Positions 56,336 to 64,000 of a stretch of DNA of 64,000 nt are shown piece after piece. A program made the translations under genes and the position numbers. The DNA comes from Bradyrhizobium sp. WBAH42 (GTDB lineage: Bacteria; Pseudomonadota; Alphaproteobacteria; Rhizobiales; Xanthobacteraceae), in contig NZ_CP036533.1 of assembly GCF_024585265.1 (NCBI RefSeq), positions 6,767,001 to 6,831,000 on the forward strand, in the 5' to 3' direction. The notes below the pieces were generated by a model. It was not told where the DNA came from, did no database searches, and saw only the letters and a list, made by a program, of their open reading frames with translations. The stretch's first letter is position 1. Each line of letters starts with the position of its first letter.

Positions 56336-57144
56336 CCGTGCGCCATCCTGGGGTCGAGGCGATCACGCAGAGAATCGCCAAGCAGGTTGATGCCGAGCAG
56401 CGTCAGCGCAATGCAGAGGCCCGGCGCGATCGAGAGCCAGGCCGCGGTCTCCATGAACGGACGGCTCGCTGCAAGCATGTTGCCCCAGGTCGGCGCCGGC
56501 GGCGGCACGCCGAGACCGAGGAAGCTCAGCGCGCTCTCGGCGAGCAGCACCCAGCCGAACATGCTGGTCGCGAGCACCGCAACCGGCGCGATCGCGTTCG
56601 GCATCACGTGGCGGAACATCGAATAGGCTTCAGAATTGCCGATGACGCGCGAGGCCTCGACATATTCTTTCTCGCGGATCGACAGCACGGTGCCGCGCAC
56701 GACGCGGACCACCGAGGGGATGTAGGCGAGCCCAAGCGCCAGGATCAGCCCGGCCTTGTTGGCGCCGACCACGATCATCACCGCCAGTGCCAGCAATATA
56801 CCGGGGAACGCCAGAAGCGCGTCGTTGACCGCCATGATGATGCGATCGACCCAGCCGCGGATGTAACCGGCCGCACAGCCGATCGCCATGCCGGCGGTCA
56901 CCGCAAGCAGCACCGTGATCAGGGCAATCACGACACTCGCGCCGGCCCCGACCATGATGCGGCTGAGCACGTCGCGGCCGAACTCGTCCGTCCCGAACCA
57001 ATGCAGTGACGACGGCGCCTGCAGGCGCGCGCGCAGATTGATGCGGAGCGGGTCGAACGGCGTCCAGAATGCAGCCGTGAGCGCCGCACCGAGCAGGAGC
57101 GCGATCAAGCTACCGCCGATCGCGGTGTTGGCGCGCATCCTCAT
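56332..57144 (-). CDS. Dipeptide-type ABC transporter permease (DppC-like)
   Basis: 270 aa, about six helices. G-T-D-E-F-G-R-D-V-L-S-R near residue 45 is a DppC hallmark, and the contact loop E-A-S-R-V-I-G-N-S is present. The start overlaps the DppB stop (ATGA). A longer open frame upstream lies within dppB and is not used. Confidence 0.94.
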   Translation of the reverse strand: MRMRANTAIGGSLIALLLGAALTAAFWTPFDPLRINLRARLQAPSSLHWFGTDEFGRDVLSRIMVGAGASVVIALITVLLAVTAGMAIGCAAGYIRGWVDRIIMAVNDALLAFPGILLALAVMIVVGANKAGLILALGLAYIPSVVRVVRGTVLSIREKEYVEASRVIGNSEAYSMFRHVMPNAIAPVAVLATSMFGWVLLAESALSFLGLGVPPPAPTWGNMLAASRPFMETAAWLSIAPGLCIALTLLGINLLGDSLRDRLDPRMAHG

Positions 57145-58085
57145 GCCACCGTCACCCTCGGATCGAACAGCGGATAGCAGAGATCGACCACCAGATTGAC
57201 CACGACATAGATCACCGCCGTGAACAGGAGGCAGCCCTGCACCACGGGATAGTCGCGGGCGAAGATGGAATCGACCAGGAGCCGGCCAAGACCGGGCAGC
57301 GTGAACACTGTCTCGATCACGGCGATGCCGCCCAGCAAATGTCCGAGCACGAGGCCGATCAGGGTCCAGGTCGGCGCAAACGCATTGGGCAGCACGTGGC
57401 GGGCAAGGACGCGCCATTCCGGCACGCCCTTTGCGCGTGCGTGGGTGACATATTCGAGCCTGAGCACCTCGATCGAGGCGGCGCGCGCCATGCGCGTGAG
57501 CACGCCGATCTCCACCATGGTCAGCGTCGCAATCGGCAGCACGATGAAGGTCGCCGCCTGCCAGAAATTCTCCGCGAACGGCACATAGCCGATCACCGGC
57601 AGCCATTTCAGCTTGAGGCCGAACAGCAGCAGCAGCAGCAGGCCGAGCCAGAAGCTCGGGATCGACAGCAGCAGCGTGGCGCCGCCGACCACGGAGAGAT
57701 CGAGCAGGCTGTTCTGCTTCCAGGCGGCGAGGAGGCCGGCCGGGACGGCGATGCAGGCAGCAAGCCCGACCGCCACCAGCACGATGACGGCGCTGACCTG
57801 GAAGCGATCGAGGATCAGCGGCAGCACCGCCAGGTCGTTGGTGATGGAGTGGCCGAAATCCCCGGCCGCGAGCTTGGCGATCCAGTGCACGAACTGGACC
57901 GGGATCGGCTGGTCGAGCCCGAGCTGGGCGCGGAGCTGCGCCGCCTGCGCGGGATCGGCGGCATCGCCCAGCATCACCTGGACGGGATCACCGGGAATGA
58001 GCCGAACCAGCGCAAAGACCGCGACCGCGACCAGCAGCAGCGTCGGGATCGTCATGGCCAGTCGTCTTGCGAGGTAACTCAACAT
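57141..58085 (-). CDS. Dipeptide-type ABC transporter permease (DppB-like)
   Basis: 314 aa with six helices. R-L-I-P-G-D-P-V-Q-V-M-L-G and the later T-H-A-R-A-K-G-V-P contact loop are typical. GAGG is seven bases before the ATG. It lies 13 bases after the binding-protein gene. The extension above the ATG at 58085 has no signals. Confidence 0.94.
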   Translation of the reverse strand: MLSYLARRLAMTIPTLLLVAVAVFALVRLIPGDPVQVMLGDAADPAQAAQLRAQLGLDQPIPVQFVHWIAKLAAGDFGHSITNDLAVLPLILDRFQVSAVIVLVAVGLAACIAVPAGLLAAWKQNSLLDLSVVGGATLLLSIPSFWLGLLLLLLFGLKLKWLPVIGYVPFAENFWQAATFIVLPIATLTMVEIGVLTRMARAASIEVLRLEYVTHARAKGVPEWRVLARHVLPNAFAPTWTLIGLVLGHLLGGIAVIETVFTLPGLGRLLVDSIFARDYPVVQGCLLFTAVIYVVVNLVVDLCYPLFDPRVTVA

Positions 58086-58098
58086 CCCGACGCCTCGT

Positions 58099-59664
58099 CT
58101 ACTCGACCGTGACGCCCCAGAACCGCGGCTCCGGATAGAGCCAGCCGGCATAGCCCTTGATGCTCTTGCGCAGCGCCGTCAGCTCGGCGCCGTTGAACAG
58201 CACGATCATCGGCACATCGGCGATGAAGCGCCTGTGCATCTCGTCAAACAGCGCCTGGCGCTTGGCGACATCGTCGATCATCATCGACTGGCGCAGCATC
58301 TCCTGGCCCTCCGGATTGTCCCAGACCTTGCGCGGCTGCGCGGCCTTCGGCCCGGTCAGCATCTCGAAGCTCAAGGACGGATCGAGCCGGGCCGAATAGA
58401 CGAAGGCCATCGACTGGTAGTCGCCGCGATTGTAGCGGTCGAGCTGCGCCGCCCAGTCCATCACCTCGAGCTCGATATTGATGCCGACGGTCTGCGCCAT
58501 CGCCTGCACCAGCACGGAGGCGTCGAACACGAAGCTGTAACGCTTGTTGGTGATCATCTTGATCGGCTGGCCGCGGTAGCCCGCTTCCGCCAGCAGCTTC
58601 TTGGCTTCCGCGATGTTCTGCGTGTAGCCATGCGACTGCGCCTCGCTGTAGAACGGGCTGCCGAGCGGCAAAGCGGAATTGTTCGGACGCGCCGTGCCCA
58701 GCATGATGGCCTCGACGATCTGCGCGGTGTCGATCGACAGCGCAATGGCGCGGCGGATGCGGACATCCTTCAGCAGCGGATCCCTGGTCTGGAACAGGAT
58801 GCCGGTGAGGCCGAGCGCCGGGGTGATGCTGAGCTGCACGTCCGAGCGCGTTTTGAGCTCCTCCAGATCGGGAATCGACAGGCTCATGATGACGTCGAGC
58901 GAGCCGCTGAGCAGCCCGGCCTTCGCCGCAGAGCTGTCCGGGATCACGTTGAAGCGCACGCGGTCGACCTTGACGTCCTTGGCGCCGGTGTAGCCGGTGC
59001 GCGGCTCGCTACGCGAGACATATCCGTCGAATTTGACGACATCGACATATTGTCCGCGCTTCCATTCGCCGAGCCTGAACGGGCCGGTGCCGACAGGGGC
59101 GATCCATTTGCCATCGGGCCCGACGGAATCGTGGTGGATGATGGCGGTCTGGCCGCAATCGGGCCGCGCCAGCGTCGGGAGGAACAGTGCCGTCGGCTGA
59201 TCCAGCGTGATGGCGACGGTGAGCGGATCCGGCGCCTCGATCTTCTCGATGCGAGCAATGCCTGTCGCGCTGAACTCGGAGAGGCAGCGCCATTGCGTCG
59301 CGGGGTCGAGCCAGCGCTTCAGCGACCAGACCACGTCGTCCGCGGTCATGGAGGCGCCGTTGTGGAACTTGACACCCTGGCGCAGACGGAACGTATAGGT
59401 CTTGCGGTCGTTCGAGACGGCCCAGCTCTCGGCGAGCATTGGGCCGATCGAGGTATCGTCCCGGAAGGCCACCAGCCCTTCCACCACATGCGCCATCACA
59501 CCATCGGTGTTGGCGTCGCGGTTGGTACCGGGATCGGTCGAACGGATGTCGGCATTGAGCCGCGCCCGCAGCAACGTTTCGGCGCCGGCCTTTCCGACCA
59601 TGGCCAGAAGGGCGAGCGCGGCCAGGCCGACCGCCCACACCGGTAACGGCCGACGCCGGCGCAT
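58099..59664 (-). CDS. Family 5 extracellular peptide-type binding protein
   Basis: 521 aa. The signal is an Arg-rich start (M-R-R-R-R-P-L) plus a hydrophobic run to residue 33. Then come D-P-G-T-N-R-D-A-N and V-K-F-H-N-G-A-S-M-T-A-D-D-V-V-W-S, the family 5 signature. The length is standard. It is translated right behind the C45 gene: stop and start share one base (TGATG). The ligand may be an N-acylated peptide or amino compound, guided by the C45 neighbour. Confidence 0.93.
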   Translation of the reverse strand: MRRRRPLPVWAVGLAALALLAMVGKAGAETLLRARLNADIRSTDPGTNRDANTDGVMAHVVEGLVAFRDDTSIGPMLAESWAVSNDRKTYTFRLRQGVKFHNGASMTADDVVWSLKRWLDPATQWRCLSEFSATGIARIEKIEAPDPLTVAITLDQPTALFLPTLARPDCGQTAIIHHDSVGPDGKWIAPVGTGPFRLGEWKRGQYVDVVKFDGYVSRSEPRTGYTGAKDVKVDRVRFNVIPDSSAAKAGLLSGSLDVIMSLSIPDLEELKTRSDVQLSITPALGLTGILFQTRDPLLKDVRIRRAIALSIDTAQIVEAIMLGTARPNNSALPLGSPFYSEAQSHGYTQNIAEAKKLLAEAGYRGQPIKMITNKRYSFVFDASVLVQAMAQTVGINIELEVMDWAAQLDRYNRGDYQSMAFVYSARLDPSLSFEMLTGPKAAQPRKVWDNPEGQEMLRQSMMIDDVAKRQALFDEMHRRFIADVPMIVLFNGAELTALRKSIKGYAGWLYPEPRFWGVTVE

Positions 59665-60824
59665 CACGACGCCCTCGCCGCGGCCGACCGCTCGAATGCG
59701 GCGCGCCCGATCTCGTCGATCTCGAGCCGGTACTCGGCGAACTCGCGATTGAGCGCCGGCAGCGGCGCCGCCTGCATCAATCCGCTCGCCGGCTCCATCA
59801 GGATCATCGCCACGGTGGCGCTGAGATTGTTGCTGAGATTGCGGCGCGGCGGGCGGCACACCGACCAGGGATAGCCGAACTCGTCGAACAGGGCGTTCTT
59901 GACGGTGTCGAAGGTGATGCTGCCGATGTGCGGCTGGAGCAGATCGCGGACGCGAATGTCGCGGTAGAGGCTGTCAGGCGTGTTGAAGATGCCGGTGTCC
60001 TTCAGCTTGCTGAGCGCGACGGGGCTGAGGAAGTTGTTGGCGTGGACCAAAAGGCCGTTCTGCGGATGCACCTGGAAGGTCTCGTCGGGCGCGCACTCGA
60101 AGTCGATCGCCACGCCCTCGCGATGGCTGACGATCATGTTGTTGGCGGCCGACTTCTTCGTGCAATAGACTGCACGCATCGCCAGGGCGAGATGCTCGTT
60201 CTCCAGCACCTTGCGGCGGATCAGCGCCAAGGGCACGCCGGCCTGGCGATAGTCGCGGTCGCTTTCCAGATAGTTGGCGGTGATCGCGATGCCGACGGAA
60301 TTGAAGCCGCAGCGGCCAAGCGCGCCGGCTTCGGTGAAGGTCATGAGGTCCGGCCCGTCGTCGCGCCGCACCTTCAGCACCACCGCCGTCTCCGCGCATT
60401 CGCGCTTCCAATCCCAGTTTTGGGCGTGGATCAGGCGGCCGCTGGCGGCCGCCTGCGGCATTACGACGACGCCGGTGCAGCCATCGGGATCCTCCGGCGT
60501 CTTGAGGCGCGCGCGGATCGCAGGGTTTGCAAGCTTGATGATCTCGGTACGGGCGTTGAGCAGGACGACGTCCTCGAACGGAACGTCGGCGCCCTCGGCG
60601 ATGCCGCGCATCTCCTCGATATAGCTCGGATCAAAACCCTCGATGACCGGCAGATATTCCCGCACCAGCTCGGCAACTCCCTTGGAGTCGAGCGAGAGTT
60701 CCTTCAGCTGCGCGAAGTAATGCGTCGTCCCCTTCTTGATGCGGCCCGCCGCCTTCTGCCCGTACTGACGGCCGCGCTCGCGCGGAGGACCGGAGATTTC
60801 GATCAGCGGAAAGGGTTCGACCAT
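59664..60824 (-). CDS. C45-family acyltransferase/peptidase (isopenicillin N acyltransferase-like)
   Basis: 386 aa Ntn-hydrolase proenzyme. By family analogy it cleaves itself between Gly115 and Cys116 of D-G-C-T-G-V-V-V, freeing Cys116 as nucleophile. H-A-Q-N-W-D-W and F-T-E-A-G-A-L-G-R-C-G-F-N are conserved landmarks. Such enzymes hydrolyse or transfer acyl groups of N-acyl amino compounds. The ATG at 60824 is preceded by AGGAA; the frame is open further up, but into the divergent promoter. It heads the importer operon, so it may process the imported compound. Confidence 0.9.
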   Translation of the reverse strand: MVEPFPLIEISGPPRERGRQYGQKAAGRIKKGTTHYFAQLKELSLDSKGVAELVREYLPVIEGFDPSYIEEMRGIAEGADVPFEDVVLLNARTEIIKLANPAIRARLKTPEDPDGCTGVVVMPQAAASGRLIHAQNWDWKRECAETAVVLKVRRDDGPDLMTFTEAGALGRCGFNSVGIAITANYLESDRDYRQAGVPLALIRRKVLENEHLALAMRAVYCTKKSAANNMIVSHREGVAIDFECAPDETFQVHPQNGLLVHANNFLSPVALSKLKDTGIFNTPDSLYRDIRVRDLLQPHIGSITFDTVKNALFDEFGYPWSVCRPPRRNLSNNLSATVAMILMEPASGLMQAAPLPALNREFAEYRLEIDEIGRAAFERSAAARAS

Positions 60825-60891
60825 GGGACGCCAAATTCCTTCTTGAAGTTCCTTTTGCTTTCTCATGAAGCCTAATGTATTTTGTGCTGAC

Positions 60892-61839
60892 ATGAAACAA
60901 AAATCTTCGACCGCGAAATCCACCGTGGAAAAAGCGTCGCCAAGCCGGCTGCAGCGGGAACTATCGGCCGGGATCATGGACCTGATCCGGAGCGAAGGGC
61001 TCGCGCCCGGCACGCGCCTTGCCGAAGTTGCGCTTGCCGAGCGCCTGCAGGTCTCGCGCACGCCTGTGCGCGCCGCGCTGAAGCTGCTGGCGCGGCGCAA
61101 GCTCGTGCATGCCGGCGCCAGCCGCGGCTATTTCGTCGCTGAGACTGCCCCCGCCGCGCACAGGGCGCCGCCAAAGCCCAGCCCCGACGATACCGACCGG
61201 CTGTTCCTCGCCATCGCGCGCGATCGCCGCGCCGGCCGGCTGCCGGAGGACGTTTCCGAGCGCGACCTCATGCAGCGCTATGACGCGACACGGCCGATCG
61301 TGCAGCGCGTGCTCAGCAAGCTTGCGGAGGTCGCCGCGGTCCAGCGCAAGCCGGGCCATGGCTGGCGCTTCCAGCCGACGCTCGCCGATACGCAGGCGCG
61401 CGACGAGAGCTATCGCTATCGCCTCCTGATCGAGCCGGCCGGCCTGCTCGAGCCGGGCTTCAAGCTCGATCCGGCCTGGGCCGCCGAGATGCGCCGCCGT
61501 CATCAGGAGATGCTGGCGATGCCATGGAGCGACACCGCCAGCATCGCGCTCTACGAAATGAACGCGGCCTTCCACGAAGGCCTCGCCGCCGCATCGGGCA
61601 ACCGCTATCTGCTGGTCGCGGTTCAACAGCAGAACCGGCTGCGGCGCTTCGGCAACTACGACTGGACCTTCGGCCACGAGCGCGTGATCGTGAACTGCCG
61701 CGAGCATCTCGCCATCCTCGACCAGCTCGAAGCGGGCCAGAACGAGGCCGCAGCCGCGCTGCTGCGCCGGCATCTCGAAGGCGCAGCAAAGCTCAAGCGC
61801 GCCCCAGCCAATTCCAACACGCCATCCAAATCCTCCTGA
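60892..61839 (+). CDS. GntR-family regulator with two winged-helix domains
   Basis: 315 aa from the ATG at 60892; the ATG at 60865 adds nine residues, and neither has a clear ribosome site. The first winged helix (L-A-E-V-A-L-A-E-R-L-Q-V-S-R-T-P-V-R-A-A) is followed by a second helix-turn-helix-like block (D-V-S-E-R-D-L-M-Q-R-Y-D-A-T-R-P-I-V-Q-R-V) and then a FadR/FCD-type effector domain. It is divergent from the C45/importer operon and upstream of the aminotransferase, and probably controls both. Confidence 0.9.
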   Translation: MKQKSSTAKSTVEKASPSRLQRELSAGIMDLIRSEGLAPGTRLAEVALAERLQVSRTPVRAALKLLARRKLVHAGASRGYFVAETAPAAHRAPPKPSPDDTDRLFLAIARDRRAGRLPEDVSERDLMQRYDATRPIVQRVLSKLAEVAAVQRKPGHGWRFQPTLADTQARDESYRYRLLIEPAGLLEPGFKLDPAWAAEMRRRHQEMLAMPWSDTASIALYEMNAAFHEGLAAASGNRYLLVAVQQQNRLRRFGNYDWTFGHERVIVNCREHLAILDQLEAGQNEAAAALLRRHLEGAAKLKRAPANSNTPSKSS

Positions 61840-61856
61840 CGTTTGCAAGAGTTGCC

Positions 61857-63203
61857 ATGACCATGAATGCCCTCGCTTTCTCCAACAGCCCCCTCACTCG
61901 CGAGGTCATGGAGCCGTTCTGGCTGCCGATGACGCCGAACCGCCAGTTCAAGTCGAAGCCGCGCATCTTCGTCGGCGCCGAAGGCATGCACTACGTCACC
62001 GACGACAACAGGCGCATTCTCGATGGCATGGCGGGACTGTGGTGCGTGAACGCAGGACATGCGCAAAGGCGCATCGTCGAGGCGATCCAGGCGCAAGCGG
62101 CGAAGCTCGACTTCGTCTCCTCGTTCCAGATGAGCCATCCGGCCGCCTTCGAGCTCGCCCGCCGCATCGCCGAGATCGCGCCCGCCGGCCTCGACCACGT
62201 CTTCTTCACCAATTCCGGCTCGGAATCGGTCGACACCGCGCTGAAGATCGCGCGCGGCTATCACCGCGCCCGCGGTGAAGCCAGCCGCATCCGCTTCATC
62301 TCGCGCGCAAGAGCCTATCACGGCATGGGCTGGGGCGGCCTGTCGGTCAGCGGCATCGTCCGCCACCGCAGGGATTTCGGCCCGCTGCTGCCCGAGGTCG
62401 ATCACCTCCCGCACACGCATAGTCCCGAGCACGCGGCGTTCTCGCGCGGGCAGCCGCAATGGGGCGCGCATCTCGCTGACGAGCTGTCAAAGCTGCTGCA
62501 GGTGCACGATCCCTCGACCGTCGCCGCCGTCATCGTCGAGCCCGTGACCGGCTCCGGCGGCGTGCTGCCGCCACCGGTCGGCTATCTCGAGCGGCTGCGC
62601 CAGATCTGCGATCAGCACGGCATTCTCCTGATCTTCGACGAGGTGATCACGGGCTTCGGCCGACTGGGCGCAGCGTTCGGCGCCAACGCCTTCGGCGTGA
62701 CGCCCGACCTCATCACCTGCGCCAAGGGCATGACCAATGCCGCCGTGCCGATGGGGGGCGTCGTCGTCAGCGGCAAGGTCTATGACGCGCTGATGCAGGG
62801 GCCGGACAACGCGATCGAGCTGTTCCACGGCTACACCTATTCGGCCCATCCGCTGGCCTGCGCGGCCGGTCTTGCCGCGCTCGACGTGTATCAGGATCTC
62901 GGCCTGTTCGAGCGGGCGCGCCGCCTCGCGCCGGCGTGGGAGAACCACGCGCACGGCTTGCGTAACCTTCCCCATGTGTTCGATATCCGCAACATTGGGC
63001 TGCTCGCCGCAATCGATCTGAAACCGCGCGAGGGTGCGCCGGGCGCGCGCGGCAGCGAATGCGCCAATCGCTGCTATGACGACGGCATCCTGATCCGCGG
63101 CAGCGGCGATACGCTGCTGATCTCGCCGCCTCTGATCATCACCGAGGAACAGATCGCCGATATCTTTGCTGCCATTGGCCGCGCATTGAACAGCATCAGC
63201 TGA
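61857..63203 (+). CDS. Class III aminotransferase (omega-amino acid:pyruvate type)
   Basis: 448 aa PLP enzyme. Lys290 in C-A-K-G-M-T-N binds the cofactor, and Asp261 of F-D-E-V-I-T-G-F-G-R-L-G holds its ring nitrogen. T-N-S-G-S-E-S-V-D-T-A-L and R-A-Y-H-G-M are further cofactor contacts. It resembles beta-alanine/omega-amino acid:pyruvate transaminases. It starts 17 bases after the GntR gene and is likely co-transcribed. A second ATG at 61863 is also possible. The substrate could be the amine released by the C45 enzyme, by inference. Confidence 0.94.
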   Translation: MTMNALAFSNSPLTREVMEPFWLPMTPNRQFKSKPRIFVGAEGMHYVTDDNRRILDGMAGLWCVNAGHAQRRIVEAIQAQAAKLDFVSSFQMSHPAAFELARRIAEIAPAGLDHVFFTNSGSESVDTALKIARGYHRARGEASRIRFISRARAYHGMGWGGLSVSGIVRHRRDFGPLLPEVDHLPHTHSPEHAAFSRGQPQWGAHLADELSKLLQVHDPSTVAAVIVEPVTGSGGVLPPPVGYLERLRQICDQHGILLIFDEVITGFGRLGAAFGANAFGVTPDLITCAKGMTNAAVPMGGVVVSGKVYDALMQGPDNAIELFHGYTYSAHPLACAAGLAALDVYQDLGLFERARRLAPAWENHAHGLRNLPHVFDIRNIGLLAAIDLKPREGAPGARGSECANRCYDDGILIRGSGDTLLISPPLIITEEQIADIFAAIGRALNSIS

Positions 63204-63232
63204 CGGCCGCCGTCCTGCATGAGGGCGCGCTA

Positions 63233-63423
63233 CCCATGGCGTAGCCGATCGGCTTCTGGTTGTCGTCGAGATAGGAGAAGGGGATCGAGGAGTCGCGGAA
63301 GCCGAGCGTGATTGCGCCGGTCTCCTTGACGTCCTTCAGCGTTCCCGTGAGTTCCTATGCCATCGCCGGCCCGGCGGACAACGCGCCAACAAGCAGACAG
63401 AAGCTGATCCGACGGTGTTTCAC
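63233..63423 (-). pseudogene. Decayed glutamate/aspartate-type periplasmic binding protein (GltI-like)
   Basis: From the GTG at 63423 (preceded by GAGGGGG) the frame reads a signal peptide V-K-H-R-R-I-S-F-C-L-L-V-G ending A-M-A, then meets a TAG at 63355-63357. Beyond it the same frame continues E-L-T-G-T-L-K-D-V-K-E-T-G, then F-R-D-S-S-I-P-F-S-Y-L-D-D-N-Q, which is the start of a GltI-type binding protein, and is lost after G-Y-A-M. So the gene has both a stop just after the signal and a 3' deletion running up to the aminotransferase gene. It is a remnant. Confidence 0.8.
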
Positions 63424-63458
63424 GAAATTCCCCCTCTTTTGGTGTGACTAACGATACT

Positions 63459-64000
63459 TCAGCGACTCGATCTCGAAGGCCTGGCAGGCGATTTGACCCG
63501 TACTTTCGCAACCTGCTCCGCACGCCCGCCTGCGGCATGGGCCGGATTATTCCTGCACAATTCGGACCAAAAGAGATTTAGCGAGCGCTGGCTATTCGTC
63601 CGGTCCTTGAATGCGACTAATGATAGCGGCAACGCCCATTTGTTGCCCCCGATGGCCGCCAATCCCTTGCGGCCATGCGCCGCGGCGGTGCCTTCCGTAA
63701 GCCAGGCGACGCCGCGGCCGGCCAGCGCCATCTCGCATAGCACATCGGACATGTCGCTTTCGATCACCCGCTGGCCGGCGATCGGGGCATTCTCCAGGAT
63801 GAGATCGACCAGGCGCGCGAAATAGACACCGGGCGAATACATCAGCAGCGGAACCGGATGCGACGCCTTGCCCGGCAGCGATATGCCTCCCTTGCCGGCC
63901 AGCGCCTCGCTGACATAGGGCCGCAAATATTCGGTGCCGAGGCTCACGCGCTCGTAGCGGTCCGGATCGAGATGGATCGGCTGCTGGGCGTGGTGATAGC
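63459..64000 (-). CDS. LysR-family regulator, C-terminal part (cut by window edge)
   Basis: The frame stays open to the window end, so the N-terminal DNA-binding domain is outside. The visible 180 residues are the second part of a LysR effector domain: R-Y-E-R-V-S-L-G-T-E-Y-L-R-P, then a hydrophobic core and M-A-L-A-G-R-G-V-A-W-L-T-E near the end. The last 20 residues are basic and look unstructured. It lies just upstream of the decayed binding-protein gene on the same strand and may once have regulated it. Confidence 0.85.
   Translation of the reverse strand, partial: YHHAQQPIHLDPDRYERVSLGTEYLRPYVSEALAGKGGISLPGKASHPVPLLMYSPGVYFARLVDLILENAPIAGQRVIESDMSDVLCEMALAGRGVAWLTEGTAAAHGRKGLAAIGGNKWALPLSLVAFKDRTNSQRSLNLFWSELCRNNPAHAAGGRAEQVAKVRVKSPARPSRSSR

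Noticed and set aside
61524..61856. Extension of the aminotransferase frame upstream by 111 residues
   Set aside because: It lies inside the GntR gene in another frame, and the family begins at about the Met at 61857.

Overview
The window is a 64 kb piece of a high-GC alphaproteobacterial chromosome, most likely Bradyrhizobium or a close relative. The clues are the xoxF-xoxG-frmA-gfa order, the hutF-type histidine pathway, intergenic palindromic repeats of a kind common in bradyrhizobial genomes, and many small Ala/Pro-rich exported proteins. The genus is inferred from gene content, not from a search. No rRNA, tRNA, CRISPR array, phage or intact insertion sequence was found. Both edge genes are cut: an FUSC-type membrane protein on the left and a LysR regulator on the right.

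Layout. 1-2.2 kb: end of an FUSC protein, a TctC/Bug binding protein and a small membrane protein. 2.2-8.2 kb: an AraC regulator diverges from a C1 operon in which a lanthanide-type XoxF methanol dehydrogenase and its cytochrome feed glutathione-dependent formaldehyde oxidation (FrmA, Gfa). The operon ends in a clear terminator. 8.5-11.6 kb: a two-subunit molybdenum hydroxylase (IorA/IorB-like). 11.9-15.2 kb: a second, atypical PQQ dehydrogenase with a Tat-exported Rieske protein, then a truncated haemoglobin. 15.2-18.4 kb: 3-hydroxybutyryl-CoA dehydrogenase and tungstate transporter genes tupB/tupA placed tail to tail. 18.4-22.3 kb: an Ala-rich protein, a TonB-receptor remnant and a GGDEF-EAL protein.

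22.3-32.9 kb: histidine utilisation. hutI-hutH-hutU diverge from hutF-hutC around a 20-bp palindrome, followed by an ABC importer and a HyuC-like amidohydrolase but no hutG. 32.9-38 kb: repeats, an MFS transporter, and bisC-osmC-msrA, which looks like an oxidised-sulfur repair operon. 38-45 kb: stress-type genes (DUF892, SDR), then alpha/beta hydrolase, metallo-beta-lactamase-fold and MHS transporter genes diverging from a LysR gene.

45.1-54.5 kb: the most unusual block. Eleven tightly packed minus-strand genes (ketopantoate-reductase-like, VOC, MaoC, class III CoA-transferase, AroE, QsuD-like dehydrogenase, a four-gene polar ABC importer, type II dehydroquinase) diverge from a LysR regulator. 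It combines a quinate/shikimate module with CoA-ester enzymes. 54.5-63.2 kb: a dipeptide-type ABC importer with a C45 acyltransferase/peptidase, diverging from a GntR regulator and an aminotransferase. 63.2-64 kb: a decayed glutamate-type binding protein and the partial LysR gene.

The picture is of a soil or plant-associated heterotroph that takes up and degrades small organic acids, amino acids, methanol and methoxyl-derived C1 units, with local regulators controlling each catabolic block.
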